A stretch of 64,000 nucleotides of DNA from Pelagomonas calceolata (lineage: Eukaryota > Sar > Pelagophyceae > Pelagomonadales > Pelagomonadaceae): NCBI GenBank assembly GCA_918797485.1, contig CAKKNE010000003.1, positions 4,526,001 through 4,590,000 on the forward strand, in the 5' to 3' direction. The notes below the pieces were generated by a model, which saw only the letters and a list, made by a program, of their open reading frames with translations, did not search any database and was not told the DNA's origin. Below are positions 10,008-19,176 of this stretch, piece after piece. The position numbers and the translations under genes are program-made. Positions within the stretch are counted from its first letter, which is position 1. Each line of letters begins with the position of its first letter.

Positions 10008-10280
10008 TAACTACCGTAGGTACCTACGGTACCGTAGGTACCGTACTATAGTACTAGTAGTAGTAGCCTGAGGGTCCTAGCTCACTGGCACCAGCCAGAG
10101 GCTGCCAGTGGGCCAAGCCAACTACGAGAGTGTTTTATTATAAACTGGTTTACACTGTAGCGTCGGTAGACACCCAGCGTATAGACTCAAACTTAGAGAG
10201 TGGGAGATACATATCTAGCCTATACTAGTAATCTAGGGTACCTACGGTAGGAAGGGCTAGAGGTTTCTCTCTCAACCTTG
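10008..10280 (-). repeat. R1, reverse copy, with GTACC-type array
   Basis: About 10075-10275 is R1 in reverse orientation, preceded by a TACGGTACC array at 10015-10050. It ends about 90 bp before the start codon of the next gene, so it may contribute to that promoter. Confidence 0.65.
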
Positions 10281-10366
10281 ACGCCAGCCGGCAGTCCGTC
10301 CGCTGTAACTCTACTCGAGCGTCAATTTCTGCCGGGCCGACACGTCGCATCCCACACGGATTCAAC

Positions 10367-13282
10367 ATGGGCAGCGTGCTCTTCTGGTGCATCGCGGTCA
10401 ATGCAGCTGCGGCAGGCTGCGGTCGACGCCTCCTCCGTTCCCGGGTGATTGGGCTGATGGCAACGAAAGACGACGCGAAGGTGATGGCAGAGTGGCTGGA
10501 GCATAACATGGGTTCGCTGGCTGGGCTCGCCGTGTTTGACTCATCGCGTGGGACGGAGACGCAGTCGGTGATTGAAGCGTACGTGACGCGCTGCGGCGCC
10601 AACATCACGTACCACCGCGAGGACGAGCTCGCGGCGCCACTGGTCTCGCATTCGGACCAGGCGGTGCGGTACTGGCCGCTCCGCGCGCTCCGCGAGCGCT
10701 GGGGCGTCGGGCGCTGGGTGATGGTGGCGCACGCGGACGAATTCTGGTACCACGAGCCGGAGTTGGTGGCACGCGCTGCGGACACGCGCATGGAAGCGGG
10801 TTTGATGCCCCGCTGTCAGGTCGTCTCGTGGTACGCGCCGCAGGTCGTGCCCCACCCTTCGGAGTATGAGCGCTACATAAGGTCCAGGCGCCAACCGGTG
10901 CAGACGCTCTTTCAGCATTTCCACACGGACGCGCCGGGCGAACTCGTGAAGTTGGAGGCGCGACTGTTCCTCGACGACGGTCGCGACTATGTTGCGAACT
11001 CGACTGCACGACAGGGAACTGTACCCGCCGGCCTTACACCCTGTCGCCTGACGGGCCCGGCTTACCTGCACTACAAGGTAGTGGACCCGGACCCGGCAGT
11101 ATATGACTCACAGGGCCGGCACAGGTCGCATTGGACTGGACACGGCGCGCCCGGCGTCGGCTTCGGGCATGACGTGTCGTCGATCCGAGATTTTTTCGTC
11201 GAACACTTCCGTCGCTTCACCCGCGTGTACCGGTTTGAAGGCTGCCTCTCGGCGCTGGTCCCCGAATTTCCAGGGCTCGCCGACTTTGAGCCGCTACGAG
11301 TCGACCGCGTTTGGCCACTCGCGGTGGGAGATGGCACCGCCTGCCCAACAACACGGCTCCTCGTCGAGGTCGACGCCGCGGCGGCTGCCTACGACCAGTG
11401 GCGCGCGTCGCACTTCGACCGGCGGTTCGCCGGCGTGCGTCGCTGTCGCGTGGGCGGTCTAGAGTACCGCATCGCGGGCGGCCATAAGCGCCTCGGCAAC
11501 TGCGTCTCGACGGTTGACCACCACGCCGTCGGCTTCGACGCCGCGCCCGTGGTGCCGTTCGTGTGCCCGAGGGGCAAGCTCCGGATCCTCGGCGAGCCCG
11601 GGTCCCACAGCGAGAAGCACGTCTGCGCGCTCGACGCGCTCATCGCGCAGCCGCGGCCCTGCGTATTTATCTCGGTCGGCAGTTCGGGGAACTTCGTCTT
11701 CGAGGCGGAGATTGCGCGCCTGACACCGGCCCGGTGCGCGATCGAGACGTTCGACTGCACCGGCACTTGGTCCGTGCCCAAGGCGCTTGTCGGGCGGGTT
11801 CGCCTTCACCAGGTCTGCCTCGACACCGTCGACCACTGGGGTCCGTCGCCGGCGACGTCGGAGCACCTCCGGCGGATGATGACGCCGCCCGCCGTCGAAT
11901 TCCTAAGTTGGCCGTCGCTCCTTCGGCGCGCCGGATTGCCACCCGGCGTCCCACCTACCTTTCTGAAGATGGACTGCGAGGGCTGCGAGGCGACGTTCTT
12001 CCGCGCGCTCGCGCGCGCACCGCCCGCGCTCCGGCAGACGCTGCCACCTCAGATCGCCGTCGAAGTCCACTACCCCTTCAGAGAGGACAAATGGGCGGCA
12101 TTCTTTCGTCGTGTCTCGCCGTTTGCACGCTGGCCGCTCGAAGAGTTTGTCGCCGAGCTCCGCGCCGAACTCGGATACTTCATCGCGGACCGAAACGACT
12201 GCGCCCCACAATGCTGCTCCGAACTGCTTCTCGCAAGGACTCTCGCCCCCCCGGCACCGTCGACGGCGATCATGTCCGCCGCGTTAGCGCGCGACGACAC
12301 GAGATGCCCGCCGGGCCCGCGAGGCGGCGTCGCCGCGCTCCAGGCGCTCGAGCTCGGAACAGGGGAGGCGGATGTGCTGCTCTCAATCGTATTGCCCACG
12401 TACAACGCGCAACCGGGCGACGTACGCCGGCACGTCGTGGCCGTCGCGCGCGCGTCGCGCTCTGCCGTGGAGCTCGTCGTCGTCGACGACGGCTCAGCGC
12501 CGGCGCTTACGCCCGCGGAGGTCGGGCTGGATCGCACTGCATCGAAGATTCGCTACAGGTTCGCCCGTATTACGGTCGACATTCCCTGGAACGTCGTCGG
12601 CGCGAAGAATCTCGGTGCAGCCCTCGCGCGTGGCCGGTGGCTCCTGTTCCTCGACGCCGACATCGTCGCGCCCGCCGGCGCCATCGACGCTATGGTGGGT
12701 CGACTCGAGGCTGGGGGTGATCTCGCGGCTGGCGACGCCTGGGTGTTCGCGCGGCGGCAGGCCGGGGGCCAAATCATGGCCCGAGGACCGCACCCGGCTG
12801 TGGTACTCCTCCGGCGCTATGACTTTTGGGCACGCGTCGGAGGAATGGCCGAGGACTTTGCCGGGTCATGGGGCACGGAAGACACCCTCTTGAAAATGCA
12901 AGTGAAACTCTTGACACCTCGCCCCACCTTCGAGCCCGGCATCGTTCTTCCCGTCGCGCCCAAAGTCATTCTTGACCAGCACCGCTTGCGCTCGAGACCA
13001 AATTCCACTGGAAAACCTGCGCGCAATGGCACGCGCAACCGGTTGCTTCTCATCGATCTCACGAGAGAACGTGTCGAAAATAGCGCCACCTATGACCCGC
13101 TTGTGCAGTGTGTCCTCCGATTCCCGTACGAGCTCTTCGAAGAAGGTGGCGCGCCGGTAGTACTGGTCAACGCCAAGGTGCGCCGCGTGTCCACGTCAGC
13201 GACGACAGTGTATTGGACCGTCGTCACTACTGTGCTTTTGTTCATCGTCATGAGGTGCTGGAACGCACGCAATATCCACTGA
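10367..13282 (+). CDS. Trifunctional glycosyltransferase / methyltransferase / GT2 protein
   Basis: 971 residues without an intron. A signal peptide or anchor (MGSVLFWCIAVNAAAAG) precedes three domains. The first (about 25-310) is a GT92/Glyco_tranf_2_4-like transferase: VIGLMATKDDAKVMAEWLEH, then VMVAHADEFW as its acidic motif. The second (about 425-620) resembles METTL24/FkbM-type methyltransferases: CVFISVGSSGNFVFEAE as the cofactor loop and FLKMDCEGCEATFF near 532. The third (about 670-880) is a canonical GT2: SIVLPTYNA near 673, VVDDGS near 704, FLDADI near 761. A C-terminal transmembrane helix (about 945-962) follows. It probably elongates a glycan and methylates it in the Golgi; the order of reactions is inference. 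Confidence 0.75.
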   Translation: MGSVLFWCIAVNAAAAGCGRRLLRSRVIGLMATKDDAKVMAEWLEHNMGSLAGLAVFDSSRGTETQSVIEAYVTRCGANITYHREDELAAPLVSHSDQAVRYWPLRALRERWGVGRWVMVAHADEFWYHEPELVARAADTRMEAGLMPRCQVVSWYAPQVVPHPSEYERYIRSRRQPVQTLFQHFHTDAPGELVKLEARLFLDDGRDYVANSTARQGTVPAGLTPCRLTGPAYLHYKVVDPDPAVYDSQGRHRSHWTGHGAPGVGFGHDVSSIRDFFVEHFRRFTRVYRFEGCLSALVPEFPGLADFEPLRVDRVWPLAVGDGTACPTTRLLVEVDAAAAAYDQWRASHFDRRFAGVRRCRVGGLEYRIAGGHKRLGNCVSTVDHHAVGFDAAPVVPFVCPRGKLRILGEPGSHSEKHVCALDALIAQPRPCVFISVGSSGNFVFEAEIARLTPARCAIETFDCTGTWSVPKALVGRVRLHQVCLDTVDHWGPSPATSEHLRRMMTPPAVEFLSWPSLLRRAGLPPGVPPTFLKMDCEGCEATFFRALARAPPALRQTLPPQIAVEVHYPFREDKWAAFFRRVSPFARWPLEEFVAELRAELGYFIADRNDCAPQCCSELLLARTLAPPAPSTAIMSAALARDDTRCPPGPRGGVAALQALELGTGEADVLLSIVLPTYNAQPGDVRRHVVAVARASRSAVELVVVDDGSAPALTPAEVGLDRTASKIRYRFARITVDIPWNVVGAKNLGAALARGRWLLFLDADIVAPAGAIDAMVGRLEAGGDLAAGDAWVFARRQAGGQIMARGPHPAVVLLRRYDFWARVGGMAEDFAGSWGTEDTLLKMQVKLLTPRPTFEPGIVLPVAPKVILDQHRLRSRPNSTGKPARNGTRNRLLLIDLTRERVENSATYDPLVQCVLRFPYELFEEGGAPVVLVNAKVRRVSTSATTVYWTVVTTVLLFIVMRCWNARNIH

Positions 13283-14287
13283 GAGGGGACTGATGGATCT
13301 TGTCCCTGTCGGCGAGCCTCGTGGCCCTCAGCGCCACGTCTCTCAATTATGATACCGGAATGCGAACCTTGGCTGCCCACATTCCTGCAAAGTGTTATGG
13401 GGCACATGAGACAGCTGAAAGCTAGGCCATCCTAGAAACAAAATCAACATCCAACTTTGTGTATTATCCGAGTCGGCTCCGGTGAACATACCATCGGAAA
13501 CTTACCACTGGCAAGGAAATCAAGAAATCGAGCCGCCGCGCGAAGGCAGCAAACCCTGCGCGAGTGCGCCCACGACCCGTCGCGGGCGAAACAATTCTGG
13601 AACGTGGTGCTAGAAAACCGATGTTACCAACCCCGGGGGCCCTGGCTTCAGGCAGGTTCATCCCGGGGCCCGAACCTGTATGCATGTGTAGTGAACAAGG
13701 ATCTTTCCAACAATTTAGAGGAGAAGTCCGCAACATTATAAGGTCTATGGTTCTTTTTGTGTTTTTTGTTTCCTTTTCTACTGCTTCTAGACATTCACTG
13801 TAACTGAAAACTGCAATGGAAATACACGTCTAGTAGGATCCCAAGGTTCAACTGAGACGTATCCAAGCACAACCCGTACTAGGCGGAGCCTCGTGGGCCC
13901 ATAACCGTGACCTAGCAAGAGTATGTCGCAGCGTTATGTAAAGTAGTAGGGTCCTAGCTCACCAGCCAGAGGCTGGGCCAACTTGAAGCCAACTACTAGC
14001 CTAAGTAGGCGCCGTAAAAACACCGGGGTGAACCTAAACTTGAAGTAAGTTCACTTCAGGCGCGTCTCTAGTGCGCGTGGTCCGGGGGCCCTGGGGTTGG
14101 CGCCCGTTGTGGCAACGGCCTCTTTTCCCACTTATAAATCTCCCAAATTTTATCTTAGCTTCACTATCCTAGTCTCATTTATCTTAGTTAAATACCCGGA
14201 TAGAATAGGCCTAGTGAATACGGTACCAGCTTGTACCGGTACTGCTAGCGGGGATCATCTTGGCTAGATCTTGGCTGCCCGCGCAAG
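13283..14287. other. Repeat-bearing intergenic region
   Basis: 13787-13810 has a reverse copy of the Gag-like start followed, on the minus strand, by a short Lys-rich frame (MSRSSRKGNKKHKKNH). 13915-13995 is the tail half of R1 in reverse. 13990-14058 is repeat R5, whose core is CGCCGTAAAAACACCGGGGT. 14180-14230 recurs near 48003-48050. No gene was recognised. Confidence 0.6.
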
Positions 14288-15432
14288 ATGAGGCACGCGT
14301 GCTCCTTCGCGCTTTTCGCCACCTTCGGCCGCCTGCCCGCCGCAGCAGCGCCTGGCAAAGCCACGAAAAATCTCTGCGCGGCCGCGGTCGTCCTGCCGTT
14401 CAACGCAACGCGACCCTTTGACGCCGCCGGCCGCGCGAGCCTGGCCCGGAACCCGACCTGCACCGCGCGCTTCGGCGAGATCCGCACCGTCCGCGGGCGC
14501 CAGCGCGAGCGGCTGACCGTCGGCTACAGCTACTACTGCGACGTGCACCACTTGGAGCACAATGTGCGTCTCTGGAACACATTCCCTGCCGTTATTCTCG
14601 ACCACGTCCACTTCTTGATCGTCGATGACGGGTCTCCGGACGAAGCGCGAGCGGCGCCCGTCGTCGCTCGCAACGTGGAAGCAGCGAGCGGGTCTCCGGC
14701 GTCCCGCTCAGATTGGCGCTTTGGGCGAGCCCCATCCCCAACGCAGGCGTCACGGTCGTCGAGATCGAACAGGACCTCGCGTGGAACATTGGGGGCGCTC
14801 GGAATTTGCTCTTCGCGGTGGCACCGACCGATGTGATCTTTGTCATGGATATGGATACTTTCGCCCCATGGGAGCTCCTCGAATGGGCGATGGGGCAACT
14901 CGAGCCGGTGCGCGAGAGCTGCTTGGTCATCAACGCATTTCGGCGACTTGCGCCCCGATGCCCACTCCCGTGCCCGCATCCGGCCGTCATGCTCTTAACG
15001 AAGCTGAGCTACTGGCATATCGCCGGCTGCGATGAAGATCTCGTTGGCCGTTATGGGGGCACCGACCCCCTGTTCAGGCACAAGACCTCGGTCATGAGAT
15101 CGTGCACCACGACTCATGCCAAAAACTTGGGCGATATGCCGTTTCTCCAGGTCATCAAGCGTAATATAGGACCACGCAAGACCAAAGCGAATGGAAACAA
15201 GAAGATTGGGCTCGTCGCAGCAAAAATTAACGGCACGCGCCCGTGGGCGACGAGTGTTCTCCGCTTCTCGTGGTACGTAGCGTTCTCTACCGTACCGGCT
15301 TCGGCTTCGGTCCCGGCTCCGACTCCAGTTCTGGTCCCGGCTCCGACCAAAGCGACGTCCGGTACCCCTTTGCTTCGCAGAGGCGCGGTCTCATGGTGGA
15401 GACGCTGGATAACCAGGCGACTGAGGTCATAG
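14288..15432 (+). pseudogene. GT2-like glycosyltransferase split by a frameshift
   Basis: The first frame (14288 to about 14700) has a signal peptide, YSYYCDVHHLEHNVRLW and LIVDDGSPDEAR, the GT2 nucleotide-sugar motif. The second frame (from about 14700 to 15432) continues with LALWASPIPNAGVTVVEIEQ, DLAWNIGGARNLLF and VIFVMDMDTF, the acceptor-metal motif. The two halves align with the third domain of the 10367-13282 protein (VVDDGS..DIPWNVVGAKNL..FLDADI), but the frame shifts between them. An exact repeat GGGTCTCCGG at 14631 and 14691 lies on either side of the suspect stretch. No plausible intron restores the frame except a 20-nt one, which is too short. Either a real lesion or a sequencing error. 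A Pro/Val/Ala-rich tail ends the protein. Confidence 0.6.
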
Positions 15433-16693
15433 GTGAATCCCTGCATTTGTGTATAGCATTTATTGCAAAGAAGAGTTCACTCATTGTTACTGTGTTTCGT
15501 GTTGATCGGGATCTCCCCAAGGCCGGAGCCCTGTTGACTCTTTGGAGTAACATTCTTCCTTACCTTCCCTTAGCTTTAATTAGAATGAGGTGAAAACTCC
15601 CCTAGATATATATCTTCAACGCCGTAGCCCCCTATCGCCGGATCTATGGCTACATTACTCTCGCCTATCAGCACGCTATACCAGCCGGCACGTGCCCGAG
15701 CCGGTATTTCCCTATATCCCGTATCTTCTTGCTTATCCAAGTGGATCAAGCCCGGCGCTAAGTAGCCGCCGTAAAAACACCGGGGTGAACCTAAAGTAAG
15801 TTCACTTTACTGGGGGGAACAGCGGGAAACGACCCTACAAAGCCCAAGTGAGGCTAGCCCCATAAGTAACCTACATGTCCAGGGTAGAAATCAAAATATT
15901 ATAGGAGTAAACCTCGGATATTTATGCCGCGTCAGACTGAAGTTCAACGTAAAGTTGAAGTAGAGGGAGGGGGGTTAAATCAGCAAAACCCGTCACCTAG
16001 GTCCAAAACCAGACCTAAACGGGCGAAATTCGGTGTAATAATGATCCCACAGGCCTCGAACTGTGCCTAGGGTGGTCTGTGGGGGGCTCAGGAGGCGGAT
16101 GTTGAGCATCGCGTGTTACCCTAGTTACGCGCCAGAGGGGGGGTAACGCGCGCGCGCGGAATTTTTAGGAGGTGTCTGCCGGCCGAAATGATAGTTAGTT
16201 AATTAATAATATTCCTATGGGTGCACCCAGCCCTATGTTTGATTTCCACCCTGTACATGTCTAGCATCCTAAGCGCAAAATCTTGCACCTGGGGTCCTGG
16301 ACGCCTGTAAATTCGGGTTTTTAGCCTCAAAAGTGCGGAGAGAGCCGCCACGCGTGATTGGCAGGCCACTGCAGAGCCTGGAAGACAACATGACCGGAAA
16401 TACAGTTATTTGCGACGCCTTACACTAAAAAAAAATTCAGGCGCCCGCTCGAAATCACACTCACGTCTGAGGTCCGCGACCGGTCTCACACTCATCCAAA
16501 CGGGTCTCACACTCACATCTAACACCCTGGTCCACCCCCTTTGTACCTGGAGCGATGCAAGCTGTAAGTGCCCGGGCAGCCCGAAAGTCAGCGCACAACG
16601 TGTCACAGCCACGGCGTGCGGACAGAACACCCGCTGCTGCCGTGGTGACGAACGGGCAGGCCAGCTCGCGCGAGCACGCTCTTTGGGCCCAGG
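15433..16693. other. Intergenic with repeat R5
   Basis: 15741-15812 carries repeat R5, preceded by TTATCCAAGTGGATCAAGCC; the same block is present in reverse at 26800-26884. Nothing else is recognised to 16690. 16180-16260 is AT-rich. Confidence 0.5.
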
Positions 16694-18747
16694 ATGCGCT
16701 CGACAATGTTGATGCTGTGGGTGACGTCGACGTCGGGGACGACCATCTGCTCGACTGTGCGCGATTTGTGGGAGCGCGGTGAGCTGAGCACGCTCGCATT
16801 TGACGAGGTGATGAGGCTGGACCCCTGCCGCACCAACGTTTCGACATCATTCTCGCCTACGAGCAGTTCTCGACGGTCTCTAAAGTATTGGGGAAAATCA
16901 AATAGTAAGCAAAGTCCAGCCAAAGCGGATCCGACCAAAGCGTGGGCGTTCAAGCTGCTGGGCGCGCGCGCGGCCGAACTGGACGGCGAGTGGTCGCAAA
17001 TGCAAACGCCGACGCTGGCCAACTTCGACGTCCCGCAGTATCATTTGGCGTTCCAGGCCCTGTGGCTCGGTCTCACACGCACCCTGTTCACGGCGCGGAT
17101 CCTCCCCGTCGACCCCGCCGGCGGCAAGCACCGGAACCATCGCTGGACCATCGCGCGGTACTACATCGACAAGGCGCTGCGCGCGCCCGAGGTCAAGGCC
17201 CTCGGCGACGGCAAGGTCTGCGCCGAGGTCGGGGACAAGCACTTCCTCCACACGTACTTCCCGACCTGTGCGGAGATGCTCGCGGTCGACCTCAAGGATC
17301 CGAAGGCCGACGTCTTAGTCGACCTCGTCCATCCGGACTGGACCGACCCACGGATCAAACAGGCACACTTCGACCTCCTCGTCGTTGGCGAGGTCATGGA
17401 ACACATCGACCGGGTCGACGTCGCGCTCGCCACGTTGGTTCGCCTCCTCAAGCCGGGCGGCACCATCGTGTGGACTACGCCGTTTCTCATGCAGTACCAC
17501 GCCAATCCCGGGGACGAGAATCGCTACTCGCCGACCCGCGTCAACGCCCTGTTCGACCGCGCCGGCCTGGACACGGTGAAGTCCGACGGCGTCGGCAACT
17601 GGCTCGCCGTCACGCTCTACCTCGCTGGCTTCGGAACCGACGAAACACACTCCTCCGAGCTCGACGCGCCCGATCGCGACGGATCCCGACCGTACTGGAT
17701 CGACGTCATCGCCGTCGGCCGTAAGCGCACCTCGTCGTTGGATTCACGCGCAATGCCGACCGCTGAAACCCCGGCTCTCTCGTTAGAGGCTGCGCTGCGT
17801 CGCGTCCAGCCCGGTAGCAACAGGCGCGCCTGGAAATCCATGGTCGCCCCTGCCAAGTTGCAGCATCTCTACGAATCTGTGCTGCACAATATTTCCGTGG
17901 CGGAGCACCCTGTTGATGGTGCCTTTGTTGAGTGTGGTGTGTGGCGGGGTGGGGCCACCATGATGATGTTGTACGCGGAATTTGCAGCCCTCTCCCGCGA
18001 CGGCAGCCACCCCCATCGAGATGTCTGGCTCTTTGACACGTTTGAGGGTATGCCCGTGCCCGGCAAAAGGGACGGTAGTCGTGCCGCTCGTCGCTGGGAC
18101 AACGTGCAAGCATCTATTGCAAACAACAGCGCTGCGCGGGAACGGACTGCTGGCTGGAGTGCTGAGGACATGGCCACTGGTGGCGATGGGGGAGAATACG
18201 TCGATACCAGCGGCCAGGTGCGATGGAATTATGGGCCCATCGACATCGTACGAAAGAACATAGAGAGCACGACATATCCGTCCGAGCGTGTCCGCTACAT
18301 CAAGGGAAAGGTCGAGGACACGCTCACGAGCCCCGGCCAGGTACTTCCGCAGAAGATCGCACTGCTCAGGCTCGACACGGACTGGTACAAGTCAGTGCAT
18401 GAATCAAGTTCCAGGCGCCTTCGATGCGCACCACGACAGTATGTCTACTGCCGTACACCCGCCCAGCCAACGCGGTCGCATTGTTGAAATGACTTTGAGC
18501 CCTCGACTCAGCTGGTTTATTTGCACACAGGTACAAGTCGACCAAGACGGAGTTCGAGGTTCTCGTACCGCGGCTGTCCCCTGGCGGGCTGCTAATAGTT
18601 GACGACTACTGCGCGTGGCAGGGCGCACGCCAGGCAACAGACGAATTCCTCGCCACGCAAGGCACCAACTTTTTTATCCAGCACATAGGTAAAGGCGACG
18701 ACGGCGGCCGGCATGGTGTGTGCTTCGCAATCTGGAAAAAACGGTAG
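16694..18747 (+). CDS. Class I methyltransferase fused to a TylF-type O-methyltransferase
   Basis: Exons 16694-18384 and 18531-18747 give 635 residues. The first 100 residues are of low quality, so the true start could be later or on another exon. Residues about 125-330 form a Methyltransf_11-type domain: KVCAEVGDKHFLHTYFP, FDLLVVGEVMEHID, VRLLKPGGTIVW. Residues about 365-635 form a TylF/macrocin O-methyltransferase: GAFVECGVWRGGATMMM, LFDTFEGMP, RLDTDWYKSTKTEFEVL, LLIVDDYCAWQGARQATDEF. The Asp residues of DTDWY and VDDY match the metal ligands of this family, which methylates sugar hydroxyls. Splicing is required to reach VDDY; unspliced, the frame ends shortly after DTDWY. Confidence 0.75.
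18385..18530 (+). mobile_element. Introner-type intron, 146 bp, GT-AG, perfect target duplication
   Basis: GTACAAGT stands at 18385-18392 and again, unchanged, at 18531-18538. The element between starts CAGTGCATGAATCA and ends TTATTTGCACACAG, imperfect inverted ends of the introner type. Removing the first copy of GTACAAGT plus the element joins TGG to TAC AAG and restores the TylF domain through its metal-binding DDY. Confidence 0.85.
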
Positions 18748-19176
18748 CCTCCAGTCCTTTTCCTCGTCCATGGATAAAAGTAGCATAGGAATTTTTATAC
18801 TTCATGTCCCTTGCTGACGGATGACACATAAAATATACTAAGGGCCCCACTGGCATGCCTTTGCTGGAGTAAGTGCTCAGGCTGAGGCTCAGAGGCTGGA
18901 GTGTTGCTCTTGGGAAGCCGGGGGCGTGGGGCGAAGCTGCCAAGCGGCGTGGTGTGGAGCTCTGCCTCGCCTCCTCAGTCCTCGATTTCTAATTTATTTA
19001 TTGCTTTGCTAAAGCTAGCTGCCTAGCCACCTCGCCAACTTGAACGACGCGGGGCCTGCTTGACCGCACCGCACGCCCGTCCCGCCCCGGCCCTCATACA
19101 CTGTCTCGCCCCTAGTGTTAGATTTACTTATCATATGATTCACTGGCACGTTTATTTATCTGGACAGGTCCCGGAC
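18748..19176. other. Intergenic between convergent genes
   Basis: The region separates two convergent genes. Neither a repeat nor a further gene was recognised. Confidence 0.5.

Noticed and set aside
14631-14710. An 80-nt intron to repair the GT2 frameshift
   Set aside because: It would remove SPDEAR directly after VDDG, a conserved part of the GT2 motif, and the ends lack any introner feature.
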